DNA of 64,000 bases. Source: Buttiauxella sp035271705 (lineage in GTDB: Bacteria > Pseudomonadota > Gammaproteobacteria > Enterobacterales > Enterobacteriaceae). The stretch covers positions 8,260-72,259 of the forward strand of contig NZ_DATERI010000123.1 of the NCBI RefSeq assembly GCF_035271705.1. Reading direction: 5' to 3'. Below, piece by piece: positions 55,272 to 63,794 of the stretch. Within the stretch, counting starts at the first letter, position 1. Every line of letters starts with the position of its first letter. The notes beneath the pieces were generated by a model. The model was not told where the DNA came from. It was given only the letters and a program-made list of their open reading frames with translations, and ran no database searches. The translations under genes were made by a program, and so were the position numbers.

Positions 55272-56948
55272 TTACTCGCCTTTAGCTGCTTTGAATGCTT
55301 CAGCCATAGCGTTAGAGAAGTTCGGTGCATCTTCCTGTTTGTTGTTAACAGTAGCGATTGCATCTTTCTCGTCAGCTTCGTCCTTAGCACGAACAGACAG
55401 GCTTACAACACGGTTTTTACGGTCAACGCCAGTGAATTTAGCTTCAACGTCGTCGCCTACGCTCAGAACCAGAGTTGCATCTTCAACGCGGTCACGGGAA
55501 GCTTCAGAAGCACGCAGGTAGCCTTCTACGCCATCTGCTAATTCAACTGTAGCACCTTTCGCGTCAACTGCTGTTACTTTACCAGTAACGATAGTACCTT
55601 TCTTGTTCAGTGCAACGTAGTTGTTGAACGGATCTTCTGCGAGTTGTTTAACACCCAGGGAGATACGCTCACGTTCTGCGTCAACTTGCAGAACCACAGC
55701 CGCGATTTCGTCGCCTTTCTTGTATTCACGAACTGCTTCTTCGCCTGCAACGTTCCAGGAGATATCAGACAGGTGAACCAGGCCGTCGATGCCACCGTCC
55801 AGGCCGATGAAGATACCGAAGTCAGTAATAGACTTGATTTTACCTTCAACGCGGTCGCCCTTGTTGTGGGTTTCAGCGAACAGCTGCCATGGGTTAGATT
55901 TGCACTGCTTCAGACCCAAGGAGATACGACGACGTTCTTCGTCGATATCCAGAACCATAACTTCCACTACATCACCAACGTTAACAACTTTGGATGGGTG
56001 GATGTTTTTGTTGGTCCAATCCATTTCGGAAACGTGAACCAGGCCTTCAACGCCTTCTTCGATTTCTACGAAGCAGCCGTAATCAGTCAGGTTAGTCACG
56101 CGACCAGTCAGTTTGGTACCTTCTGGATAACGCTTAGCGATAGCGACCCATGGATCTTCGCCCAGTTGTTTCAGACCCAGAGACACACGAGTACGCTCAC
56201 GGTCGAACTTCAGTACTTTAACGGTAATTTCATCGCCAACATTCACGATTTCGCTTGGATGCTTAACGCGTTTCCATGCCATATCAGTGATGTGCAGCAG
56301 GCCGTCAACGCCGCCCAGATCAACGAATGCACCGTAGTCAGTAAGGTTCTTAACGATACCTTTAACTTCCATGCCTTCTTGCAGGTTTTCCAGCAGTTGA
56401 TCACGTTCTGCGCTGTTTTCAGATTCGATAACTGCACGACGAGAAACAACAACGTTGTTACGCTTCTGGTCCAGCTTGATGACTTTGAACTCAAGCTCTT
56501 TGCCTTCCAGGTGCAGAGTGTCACGTACCGGACGAACATCAACCAGGGAACCTGGCAGGAACGCACGAATACCGTTCAGCTCTACAGTGAAGCCACCCTT
56601 AACTTTGCCGTTGATGATACCGACCACAGTTTCAGCTTCTTCGTAAGCTTTTTCCAGCGTGATCCAAGCTTCGTGACGCTTAGCTTTTTCACGGGACAGC
56701 AGAGTTTCGCCAAAGCCATCTTCAACAGCGTCCAGAGCAACATCAACTTCGTCACCAACCTGGATTTCCAGTTCGCCAGCAGCATTTTTGAACTGCTCAA
56801 TCGGAATTGCAGATTCAGATTTCAGACCGGCGTCAACCAGTACTACGTCTTTATCAATAGAAACTACAACACCACGAACGATGGAACCCGGACGGGTTTC
56901 GATTGTTTTAAGGGATTCTTCAAAGAGTTGAGCGAAAGATTCAGTCAT
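55272..56948 (-). CDS. rpsA: 30S ribosomal protein S1
   Basis: Binds mRNA and helps unfold it on the 30S subunit. 558 residues with six S1 (OB-fold) repeats. Repeats 1-2 (about 21-170) bind the ribosome and are the most divergent. Repeats 3-6 carry ITDYGxF-like signatures: NLTDYGAFVDLGGVDGLLHI, NLTDYGCFVEIEEGVEGLVH, SITDFGIFIGLDGGIDGLVH. The ATG is at 56946-56948 (MTESFAQLFEESL); an in-frame start 15 bases earlier is not used. The 195-base leader after cmk (56949-57143) lacks a classic Shine-Dalgarno sequence, as expected for this self-regulated gene. Confidence 0.98.
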   Translation of the reverse strand: MTESFAQLFEESLKTIETRPGSIVRGVVVSIDKDVVLVDAGLKSESAIPIEQFKNAAGELEIQVGDEVDVALDAVEDGFGETLLSREKAKRHEAWITLEKAYEEAETVVGIINGKVKGGFTVELNGIRAFLPGSLVDVRPVRDTLHLEGKELEFKVIKLDQKRNNVVVSRRAVIESENSAERDQLLENLQEGMEVKGIVKNLTDYGAFVDLGGVDGLLHITDMAWKRVKHPSEIVNVGDEITVKVLKFDRERTRVSLGLKQLGEDPWVAIAKRYPEGTKLTGRVTNLTDYGCFVEIEEGVEGLVHVSEMDWTNKNIHPSKVVNVGDVVEVMVLDIDEERRRISLGLKQCKSNPWQLFAETHNKGDRVEGKIKSITDFGIFIGLDGGIDGLVHLSDISWNVAGEEAVREYKKGDEIAAVVLQVDAERERISLGVKQLAEDPFNNYVALNKKGTIVTGKVTAVDAKGATVELADGVEGYLRASEASRDRVEDATLVLSVGDDVEAKFTGVDRKNRVVSLSVRAKDEADEKDAIATVNNKQEDAPNFSNAMAEAFKAAKGE

Positions 56949-57143
56949 GTTGTTAATCTTCAAGGTTCTTTAGTTTAACGTCCATTTAGCATCCCGCCGA
57001 ATGGGGTTGTTTCACATACCCCGCCATTGGCTCCATGCCGACAGGGTTTAGGTTACAGGGGTAAAAAACTACCCTTCGTGTCAGGATACCACTATGGCAA
57101 TATCATGACAAATATGACAAAACTTCCACCAGCGCAATATTCA

Positions 57144-57830
57144 CTATTGAGCTGGTGTTAAAATTTTCTGCGCATGAGTCAGCGCTTGTTTGATGACCTC
57201 GTCAATGGCCATGCTGGTTGAATCCAGCACCAGCGCATCTGCGGCTGGGACTAACGGTGCTACAGCACGGTTGCGGTCACGGTCATCACGTTCTTTGATT
57301 TCTGCCAAAAGGCGCTCAAAGTTAACACTAAAGCCCTTCTCCTGCAACTGTAGCATACGCCTGCGCGCACGCTCTTCAGAAGATGCGTCAAGGAATATTT
57401 TTACTGGCGCATCAGGGAAAACCACGGTGCCCATATCACGCCCATCAGCAATCAGGCCTGGCGCTTCTCTGAATGCACGTTGGCGGCGCAGCAATGCTTC
57501 ACGAACACGAGGAAAAGCAGCAACTTGAGAGGCTGCATTGGCAACTTCCTGAGTACGAATCTCCGCGCTGACGTCTTCCCCTTCAAGGATGACTTCCAGG
57601 TTGCCATTGTTGGCAACAAAACGCACATCAAGGTGTGCTGCGAGCGGGACCAGCGCATCTTCGGAGCTAACATCAACCTGGTGATGTAAGGCCGCTAATG
57701 CCAGGACTCTATAAATTGCTCCAGAATCAAGCAGATGCCATTGTAACGCTTCCGCCATGGCTTTACACAGCGTGCCTTTACCTGCGCCGCTTGGGCCATC
57801 AATTGTTATTACCGGGGCGGGTGCCGTCAT
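57144..57830 (-). CDS. cmk: Cytidylate kinase
   Basis: Phosphorylates CMP and dCMP. 228 residues with P-loop TIDGPSGAGKGTLCKAMAE (about 10-28), the CMP-binding DGRDMGTVVFPDAPVKIFLD and the LID region RARRRMLQLQEKGFSVNFER. Length is one more than in E. coli. First gene of cmk-rpsA-ihfB. The region before it (57831-58009) contains only the ycaL terminator and the promoter region. Confidence 0.97.
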   Translation of the reverse strand: MTAPAPVITIDGPSGAGKGTLCKAMAEALQWHLLDSGAIYRVLALAALHHQVDVSSEDALVPLAAHLDVRFVANNGNLEVILEGEDVSAEIRTQEVANAASQVAAFPRVREALLRRQRAFREAPGLIADGRDMGTVVFPDAPVKIFLDASSEERARRRMLQLQEKGFSVNFERLLAEIKERDDRDRNRAVAPLVPAADALVLDSTSMAIDEVIKQALTHAQKILTPAQ

Positions 57831-57978
57831 CGTACTCTCCTCTCGCTGGAATTGCGGATCTAAAATAGAAACGCCGCATATTATACGCCGCCAGAATCCT
57901 GACCGTCACCTTTCCTGCCAATTATCGTCGTTAATATGGCTGAGTGTAGAAGAATTGCGCAACTTGGGACAGGGCTGG

Positions 57979-58011
57979 AAAAAACCAGCCCCAAAATCAG
58001 AGGGCTGGTTT
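57979..58011 (-). terminator. Terminator of the ycaL remnant
   Basis: AAACCAGCCC (57982-57991) pairs with GGGCTGGTTT (58002-58011). On the minus strand it is followed by a T run (the A run at 57979-57984). The stem overlaps the ycaL stop codon. Confidence 0.87.
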
Positions 58012-58381
58012 ATTTTTTATCTGCTGCTATGCGGTCACGCACATGTTGTGCGCGTTCAGCTGAAGGTGGATGTGAGTCAAACATCGATTTTGCTGAGCGA
58101 CTCAGCGTTGCCAGTTTATCAAAGCTGCTGGCCAATCCTTGAGGATTAATATTACGTTTTTTGAGCAGATCGTAGGAGAAATCATCAGCTTCTGACTCTT
58201 CACTACGCGAGAACGTTGCATTAATTGCCGCTTCAGCTAAATCGCCAAGTTGTGACTGTGACAGCTGCGACGCCACACCGCTGGTTGCCGAAACGGCATC
58301 TCGCGCCGCCATTGTGGCAAACGGAGTTGATTTATGCGGGATATTGAGAATTTGCTCCGGCATATACCGTGACCGGAGCAA
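58010..58381 (-). pseudogene. ycaL: Truncated YcaL (M48 peptidase-like lipoprotein), C-terminal remnant
   Basis: Only the last 100 or so codons of ycaL remain, from about 58321 leftwards: MAARDAVSATSGVASQLSQS, then EESEADDFSYDLLKKRNINP and MFDSHPPSAERAQHVRDRIA. Full-length E. coli YcaL has 254 residues with a lipoprotein signal and the zinc motif HELGH, both absent here. The first 20 codons of the open frame do not match the family; their TTG start lies in a hairpin 12 bases past the aroA stop. A deletion between the aroA end and mid-ycaL explains this best. The stop codon and terminator are preserved, so the event may be recent. Confidence 0.82.
58352..58381 (-). terminator. Hairpin after aroA
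   Basis: TTGCTCCGG (58352-58360) and CCGGAGCAA (58373-58381) are perfect inverted repeats around a 12-base loop, 11 bases past the aroA stop. No T run follows, so it may be a weak or Rho-assisted terminator, or an mRNA end-stabilising hairpin. Confidence 0.5.
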
Positions 58382-58392
58382 GCGGTGGTGTA

Positions 58393-59679
58393 TTACTTGA
58401 GGGTACTAATACGCGCTAATTGTTCGAAATAGTCCGGGAAAGTTTTTGCCGTACATTTCGGATCCAGAATAGTGACTGGCGTGTCTGACAACGCCACCAG
58501 CGAGAAGCACATTGCCATACGGTGATCGTTATAAGTCCCGATTTCAGCCATTTGTAGCTGGGCCGGTGGAGTCACGGTGATGTAATCTTCACCCTCTTCC
58601 ACTACTGCGCCCACTTTACGCAATTCAGTTGCCATTGCGCTCAGTCGATCAGTCTCTTTCACACGCCAGTTATAAATGTTACGCAGCGTGGTCGTGCCTT
58701 GAGCAAATAATGCCGCAGTAGCGATAGTCATTGCCGCGTCAGGGATATGGTTCATGTCCATATCGACAGCGTTGAGTTCACCGCGCTCGCAGGAGATGAA
58801 ATCTTCCCCCCAGGTCACTTTCGCGCCCATTTTTTCCAGCACATCGGCAAAGCGAATATCACCCTGGACGCTATTACGACCGATACCTGTCACTTTTACC
58901 GTACCGCCTTTGATGGCGCCAGCGGCAAGGAAGTAAGACGCAGAAGAGGCATCCCCTTCCACCAAATAAGCACCCGGGGAGGTGTACTGCTGGCTACCAC
59001 GAATAACAAAACTGCGATACTCGCGGTTTTCCACCTCCACGCCGAAGGTTTTCATCAGATGTAACGTGATGTCGATATACGGTTTTGATACCAACTCACC
59101 TTTGATAGTGATTTCAGTGTCGTTTACCGCCAACGGTGCCGTCATTAAAAGTGCGGTCAAGAACTGGCTGGAAACACTGCCATCGACAGCCACCTGGCCA
59201 CCACTAAAACCGCCGCGCAAACGCAACGGTGGATAATTTTCTTGTTCCAGATAGTCAATCTGAGCACCGCCCTGACGTAAAGCATCGACCAGATGGCCAA
59301 TCGGACGTTCTTTCATGCGTGGTTCACCGGTCAGCACAATATTATTGCTACCGAGGCACAATGCCGCCGCGAGCGGGCGCATAGCGGTCCCTGCATTACC
59401 TAAGAACAACTCCAGCTCACCTGTCGCATGCAATGGGCCGCCCATGCCAGTGACTTCGCAGCGCGTACGGTCGGCAGAAAGTGAATAGCTGACCCCCAAT
59501 GCTTTCAGCGCGTTGAGCATATGACGCACATCATCGCTATCCAGCAAATTAGTCAATTCAGTGGTGCCATGCGCAAGCGCTGCAAGCAGCAACGCGCGGT
59601 TAGAGACACTTTTTGAACCAGGAAGGTTAATCGTGCCGTCGACCAGAGCGATGGGTTGTAACGTCAGGGATTCCAACAT
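58393..59679 (-). CDS. aroA: EPSP synthase (3-phosphoshikimate 1-carboxyvinyltransferase)
   Basis: Sixth step of the shikimate pathway, joining shikimate-3-phosphate and PEP; target of glyphosate. 428 residues with NLPGSKSVSNRALLLAALAH, the glyphosate-sensitive-type motif LFLGNAGTAMRPLAAALCLG (Gly96 and Pro101 region kept), and RVKETDRLSAMATELRKVGA. Length within one residue of E. coli. Second gene of serC-aroA, separated from serC by 76 bases containing an attenuator-like hairpin. Confidence 0.97.
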   Translation of the reverse strand: MLESLTLQPIALVDGTINLPGSKSVSNRALLLAALAHGTTELTNLLDSDDVRHMLNALKALGVSYSLSADRTRCEVTGMGGPLHATGELELFLGNAGTAMRPLAAALCLGSNNIVLTGEPRMKERPIGHLVDALRQGGAQIDYLEQENYPPLRLRGGFSGGQVAVDGSVSSQFLTALLMTAPLAVNDTEITIKGELVSKPYIDITLHLMKTFGVEVENREYRSFVIRGSQQYTSPGAYLVEGDASSASYFLAAGAIKGGTVKVTGIGRNSVQGDIRFADVLEKMGAKVTWGEDFISCERGELNAVDMDMNHIPDAAMTIATAALFAQGTTTLRNIYNWRVKETDRLSAMATELRKVGAVVEEGEDYITVTPPAQLQMAEIGTYNDHRMAMCFSLVALSDTPVTILDPKCTAKTFPDYFEQLARISTLK

Positions 59680-59706
59680 GGGGAAAATACTCTCAACTCA
59701 AACAGA

Positions 59707-59736
59707 ATAAAAACCCCGCGAACCATGTCGCGGGGA
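59707..59736 (-). terminator. Attenuator-like terminator between serC and aroA
   Basis: CCCCGCG (59714-59720) pairs with CGCGGGG (59729-59735). On the minus strand it is followed by TTTTTATTC. It lies 20 bases past the serC stop and upstream of aroA, so it should reduce transcription into aroA, as described for E. coli. Confidence 0.85.
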
Positions 59737-59755
59737 GAATAACAACGAACAACGA

Positions 59756-60841
59756 TTAACCGTGGCGACGTTCAAAGTCGACCATGAAGTCGGTTAACGT
59801 TTTAACGCCTTCGAGTGGCATCGCATTGTAGATAGACGCACGCATCCCGCCCACAACACGGTGGCCTTTCAATGCATGCAGACCGGCAGCAAACGACTCG
59901 TCGAGGAAGACTTTATCCAGTGCACTATCCGCCAACTGGAAAGGTATGTTCATACGTGAACGGTTGGCAGATGCAACATCGTTACGGTAGAAATCACTTT
60001 TATCAATCACACCGTATAACAGACTCGCTTTCTCACGGTTGATTTTGTCCATGACTTCCACACCACCTTGTTCTTTCAGCCATTTAAAGACCAGGCCAGA
60101 AAGATACCAGGCAAAGGTAGGCGGGGTGTTAAACATGGAATCGTTATCGTTTAGAACCGTGTAGTCAAGAATTGACGGGCACGCTTTATGCGCCTTGCCG
60201 AGCAAATCTTCACGCACGATAACCAAAGTCAAACCAGCCGGGCCGATGTTTTTCTGCGCGCCTGCGTAAATTACACCGAAACGACTAATGTCCAGCGAGT
60301 GCGACAAAATGGAGGATGAGAAATCCGCAACCACGACTTTATCGCCAAAGTCTGGCGTTTCGTGGGAAGCGATGCCATCGATGGTTTCATTCGGGCAATA
60401 ATGCAGGTAAGCACTATCTTCAGAAACCTGCCACTCGCTCATCGGTTTGAGGGCACGCAAGCCGTCAACCGTCACTTTCGCATCGATAACATTGGGGGTG
60501 CAGTATTTGTGCGCTTCTTTTACTGCGCTGCTCGCCCAATAGCCGCCATCCACATAATCAGCCGTCGTTTTGTCACCCAGAATGTTTAAAGGCACGCCAG
60601 CAAATTGGCCGCGGCCGCCACCGTGACAGAACAAAACTTTGTAGTTCGAGGGGATTTGCAGTAGATCACGAAAATCTTTTTCAGCTTCTTCAGCGACCTG
60701 AATAAACTCTTTACCACGGTGGCTAATCTCCATTACGGAGGTACCTAAACCTTGCCAGTCGCAAAGTTCAAGCTGCGCACGACGTAGCACTTCAGCCGGC
60801 AACATCGCCGGGCCAGAACTAAAATTGTATACCTGAGTCAT
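59756..60841 (-). CDS. serC: Phosphoserine aminotransferase
   Basis: PLP enzyme for serine synthesis, also used in pyridoxal phosphate synthesis. 361 residues. Start MTQVYNFSSGPAMLPAEVLR, glycine-rich substrate loop FCHGGGRGQFAGVPLNI, PLP lysine in YAGAQKNIGPAGLTLVIVRE. Length is close to E. coli SerC (362). First gene of the serC-aroA operon, with 160 bases to ycaP containing its promoter region; I could not identify the regulators by eye. Confidence 0.97.
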   Translation of the reverse strand: MTQVYNFSSGPAMLPAEVLRRAQLELCDWQGLGTSVMEISHRGKEFIQVAEEAEKDFRDLLQIPSNYKVLFCHGGGRGQFAGVPLNILGDKTTADYVDGGYWASSAVKEAHKYCTPNVIDAKVTVDGLRALKPMSEWQVSEDSAYLHYCPNETIDGIASHETPDFGDKVVVADFSSSILSHSLDISRFGVIYAGAQKNIGPAGLTLVIVREDLLGKAHKACPSILDYTVLNDNDSMFNTPPTFAWYLSGLVFKWLKEQGGVEVMDKINREKASLLYGVIDKSDFYRNDVASANRSRMNIPFQLADSALDKVFLDESFAAGLHALKGHRVVGGMRASIYNAMPLEGVKTLTDFMVDFERRHG

Positions 60842-61001
60842 TTCCCCTCACCACGCTTAGATCAACAAGTTTTTTCACTCTATCGGTTTTATCACTCAGA
60901 TGCTGAGCCTGCAATGGTTAATCAGGCAGGACCGGGGAATGTGCGCAAAATCACACAACAGAATCAACCAGTCGCTGAATTAAACGCCCGATAAACGCCC
61001 G

Positions 61002-61694
61002 TCAGGTCACTCGCGAGGCGGTGCTGGCCTTTACCCAAACTTTGTGAGCACATCGTGGGCAAATAGATTCCTTACCCGCATTCAAGGTGACGACTTCACT
61101 GCAACGGATACAGGCATAATCGGCCTCTTCTGGTATTTTAATGAACCGTTCACAGCAGTGCTCAGGCAAAATGGGTAAACCCGGTCTGATGAGTTTATCG
61201 GGAAAGAAATAGACGCTTATTTGGCCATTGGTTTCAAGTATCGCCAGACGGACCTGCCCGAGGTGCTCGACGCCCAGCAAGCGAAGCTCCATAAAAAACT
61301 CAAACTCCGTCATATTTTGCGACTTCATTTTTTCCCAGGCAAACGTCCCTTCCTCAATAAGGACTGAAGGTTTTCCCTCAAACAGGTTTTCGAGTTTTTC
61401 ACTGTGGCTCATCAGCCACATCACCAAACGATACAGCAGTGCCAGGGTGACGAAAACAATCAGCACCGGTAGCATCGGCACGTCATGATAAAACGCGACA
61501 TCTCCCGCCGCCGAACCGAGCGTTAAGATTATCAACACTTCAAACAGTGACATCTGCCGGACGCCGCGCCGCCCCGTTATCTTTAAAAACAGAAACACCA
61601 ATATAAAGGTGTAGAGACTGCGAAAAGCGACTTCCCAAAGAAAATCGAGTGGGACGTCGTTCAAGGCCATCCGTTGGAGATCAAAGCTCTTCAT
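61002..61694 (-). CDS. ycaP: DUF421 family inner-membrane protein YcaP
   Basis: A 230-residue membrane protein of unknown function. Three hydrophobic segments near 20-100 (YTFILVFLFLKITGRRGVRQ, then VLIILTLGSAAGDVAFY) are followed by a soluble DUF421 domain (SQNMTEFEFFMELRLLGVEH) and a C-terminal zinc-ribbon-like segment with CIRC and CPRC. The ATG at 61692-61694 gives the E. coli length; a start 12 bases upstream is also in frame. Same strand as serC, which follows after 160 bases; divergent from ycaO. Confidence 0.92.
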   Translation of the reverse strand: MKSFDLQRMALNDVPLDFLWEVAFRSLYTFILVFLFLKITGRRGVRQMSLFEVLIILTLGSAAGDVAFYHDVPMLPVLIVFVTLALLYRLVMWLMSHSEKLENLFEGKPSVLIEEGTFAWEKMKSQNMTEFEFFMELRLLGVEHLGQVRLAILETNGQISVYFFPDKLIRPGLPILPEHCCERFIKIPEEADYACIRCSEVVTLNAGKESICPRCAHKVWVKASTASRVT

Positions 61695-61832
61695 TTTTAC
61701 CGCCATAACAGTAGGTTACTGACAGTAAGCATAGCCTGTTATGCTATTGCCGCCTGCTTGCTACTGACAATGGCGTCAGTCTGCTAAAACCCGTATCATT
61801 GCGCGCTTTGCGTACGACAAAAGTGAAACCAC

Positions 61833-63590
61833 ATGACTCAAACCTTTATTCCTGGCAAAGATGCCGCACTGGAAGATTCCATCGATCGCTTCCAGAAGCA
61901 ACTCTCCTCCCTTGGCTTTAATATTGAAGAAGCCTCTTGGTTAAACCCGGTTCCTAACGTTTGGTCTGTTCATATCCGTGATAAAGACAGCGCGCTGTGC
62001 TTTACCAATGGTAAAGGTGCAACTAAAAAAGCCGCGTTAGCTTCCGCTTTGGGCGAATATTTCGAGCGTTTGTCGACAAACTATTTCTTCGCTGATTTCT
62101 GGTTGGGCAAAACCATCGCTAATGGCCCGTTTGTGCATTATCCAAACGAGAAGTGGTTCTCAATTCCAGAAGATGACCAGCTACCAGAAGGTATTCTCGA
62201 CGAGCGTCTGCGTGCGTTTTACGATCCAGAAAAAGAAGTCACTGCGGGTATGCTTATCGATCTGCAGTCAGGTAATGAAGAGCGGGGTATTTGCGCTCTG
62301 CCATTTACCCGTCAGTCTGATCAAGAAACCGTTTATATCCCGATGAATATTATCGGCAACCTGTACGTGTCAAACGGGATGTCTGCCGGGAATACGGCGA
62401 ACGAAGCTCGTGTGCAGGGGCTGTCAGAAGTTTTCGAACGCCATATTAAGAATCGCATTATTGCTGAAAGCATCAGCCTGCCAGAAATTCCACAAGAAGT
62501 GCTGGATCGCTATCCGGGTGTGGTTGAGTCGATTGCGACCCTGGAAGCGGAAGGTTTCCCAATCTTCGCTTATGACGGTTCATTAGGTGGCAAATATCCT
62601 GTTATCTGCGTTGTGTTATTCAACCCAGCAAATGGCACCTGCTTTGCCTCATTCGGTGCACACCCCGATTTTGGTGTGGCACTGGAACGTACTGTTACAG
62701 AACTGCTTCAGGGACGTGGCCTGAAAGATTTGGATGTCTTCACTCCGCCAACCTTTGACGACGAAGAAGTGGCCGAGCATGCAAACCTCGAAACCCACTT
62801 CATCGACTCCAGCGGTCTGATTTCATGGGATATGTTCAAGCAAGATGCCGACTATCCGTTTGTTGACTGGAGCTTCTCCGGAACAACTGAAGAAGAGTTC
62901 GCCACATTGATGGCAATCTTCAACACAGAAGATAAAGAAGTTTACATCGCCGACTACCAGCATTTAGATGTTTATGCTTGTCGTATCATCGTACCGGGGA
63001 TGTCCGATATTTACCCTGCGGAAGACCTGCTGCTGGCTAACAATAGTATGGGCCATCACCTGCGTGACACTATTCTGGCACTGCCAGGAAGCGAGTGGGA
63101 GAAGCAAGATTATCTGGACCTCATCTCTCAATTAGATGAAGAAGGCCATGATGATTTCACCCGTGTGCGTGAGTTGCTTGGCCTGGCCACAGGTAAAGAC
63201 AACGGCTGGTACACATTGCGTATTGGTGAATTGAAAGCAATGCTGGCGCTGGCAGGCGGCGATACAGAACAGGCGCTTATCTGGACAGAATGGACGATGG
63301 AGTTCAACGCCTCTATTTTCAGTGCTGAACGTGCTAACTACTATCGTTGCCTGCAAACATTATTGCTGCTTGCGATGGAAGAAGATCGTCAACCGTTGCA
63401 GTATCTGAATGCCTTCGTTCGTATGTTTGGCGCAGAAACAGTAGAAGCCGCAAGTGCAGCACTCAGTGGTGAAGAAGCATTCTATGGATTGCAAGCCGTC
63501 GACAGTGATTTGAAAGCGTTCCCTGCCCATCAGGCGTTGTTAGCTGCATATGAAAAATTGCAACGCGCAAAAGTGGCTTTCTGGAAATAA
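61833..63590 (+). CDS. ycaO: YcaO, ribosomal S12 beta-methylthiolation accessory protein
   Basis: Founding member of the YcaO family; the E. coli protein helps RimO in beta-methylthiolation of ribosomal protein S12. 585 residues. The ATP-binding YcaO domain (about 50-390) contains GKGATKKAALASALGEYFER and LSEVFERHIKNRI; a C-terminal helical, TPR-like region (about 440-585) follows. There is no partner precursor peptide or azoline-synthesis gene nearby, so this is the housekeeping type and not a RiPP cluster. ERIC 6 begins 7 bases after its stop. Confidence 0.96.
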   Translation: MTQTFIPGKDAALEDSIDRFQKQLSSLGFNIEEASWLNPVPNVWSVHIRDKDSALCFTNGKGATKKAALASALGEYFERLSTNYFFADFWLGKTIANGPFVHYPNEKWFSIPEDDQLPEGILDERLRAFYDPEKEVTAGMLIDLQSGNEERGICALPFTRQSDQETVYIPMNIIGNLYVSNGMSAGNTANEARVQGLSEVFERHIKNRIIAESISLPEIPQEVLDRYPGVVESIATLEAEGFPIFAYDGSLGGKYPVICVVLFNPANGTCFASFGAHPDFGVALERTVTELLQGRGLKDLDVFTPPTFDDEEVAEHANLETHFIDSSGLISWDMFKQDADYPFVDWSFSGTTEEEFATLMAIFNTEDKEVYIADYQHLDVYACRIIVPGMSDIYPAEDLLLANNSMGHHLRDTILALPGSEWEKQDYLDLISQLDEEGHDDFTRVRELLGLATGKDNGWYTLRIGELKAMLALAGGDTEQALIWTEWTMEFNASIFSAERANYYRCLQTLLLLAMEEDRQPLQYLNAFVRMFGAETVEAASAALSGEEAFYGLQAVDSDLKAFPAHQALLAAYEKLQRAKVAFWK

Positions 63591-63596
63591 CAAAAC

Positions 63597-63725
63597 TATA
63601 CCCAAAATAATTCGAGTTGCAGGTAGGCGGCAAGGGAGCAAATCCTCAGGAACTTACTTGAGTAAGTGACTGGGGTGAAGGAGTACGGCCCCCACCCCCC
63701 TGTCACTTGAAGTATGACGGGTATA
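63597..63725 (+). repeat. ERIC element 6 (ycaO 3' region)
   Basis: 129 bases bounded by TATACCC and GGGTATA, core GGAACTTACTTGAGTAAGTG. The right half is altered to a C-rich tract (GGCCCCCACCCCCCTGTC at 63688-63704) where the consensus has AGCCAACGCACATGCAAC. It lies between ycaO and its terminator. Confidence 0.92.
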
Positions 63726-63763
63726 AACTCAAGCTGCATAAACCTTAAGGTTTACGCTATATT

Positions 63764-63794
63764 ACGGGGCAATTTTTATTGCCCCGTGTTTTTA
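63764..63794 (+). terminator. ycaO terminator
   Basis: ACGGGGCAA (63764-63772) pairs perfectly with TTGCCCCGT (63779-63787) around TTTTTA and is followed by GTTTTTAA. It lies 174 bases past the ycaO stop because ERIC 6 stands between. Confidence 0.88.

Noticed and set aside
55644..56978. 444-codon open frame on the plus strand opposite rpsA
   Set aside because: It is the antisense shadow of a highly biased ribosomal gene. The translation is low-complexity and F/N/V/Q-rich, has no family resemblance, and S1 on the other strand is certain.
61833..63590. RiPP biosynthetic cluster around ycaO
   Set aside because: No precursor peptide, dehydrogenase or E1-like partner is present. Position and sequence are those of the housekeeping YcaO.
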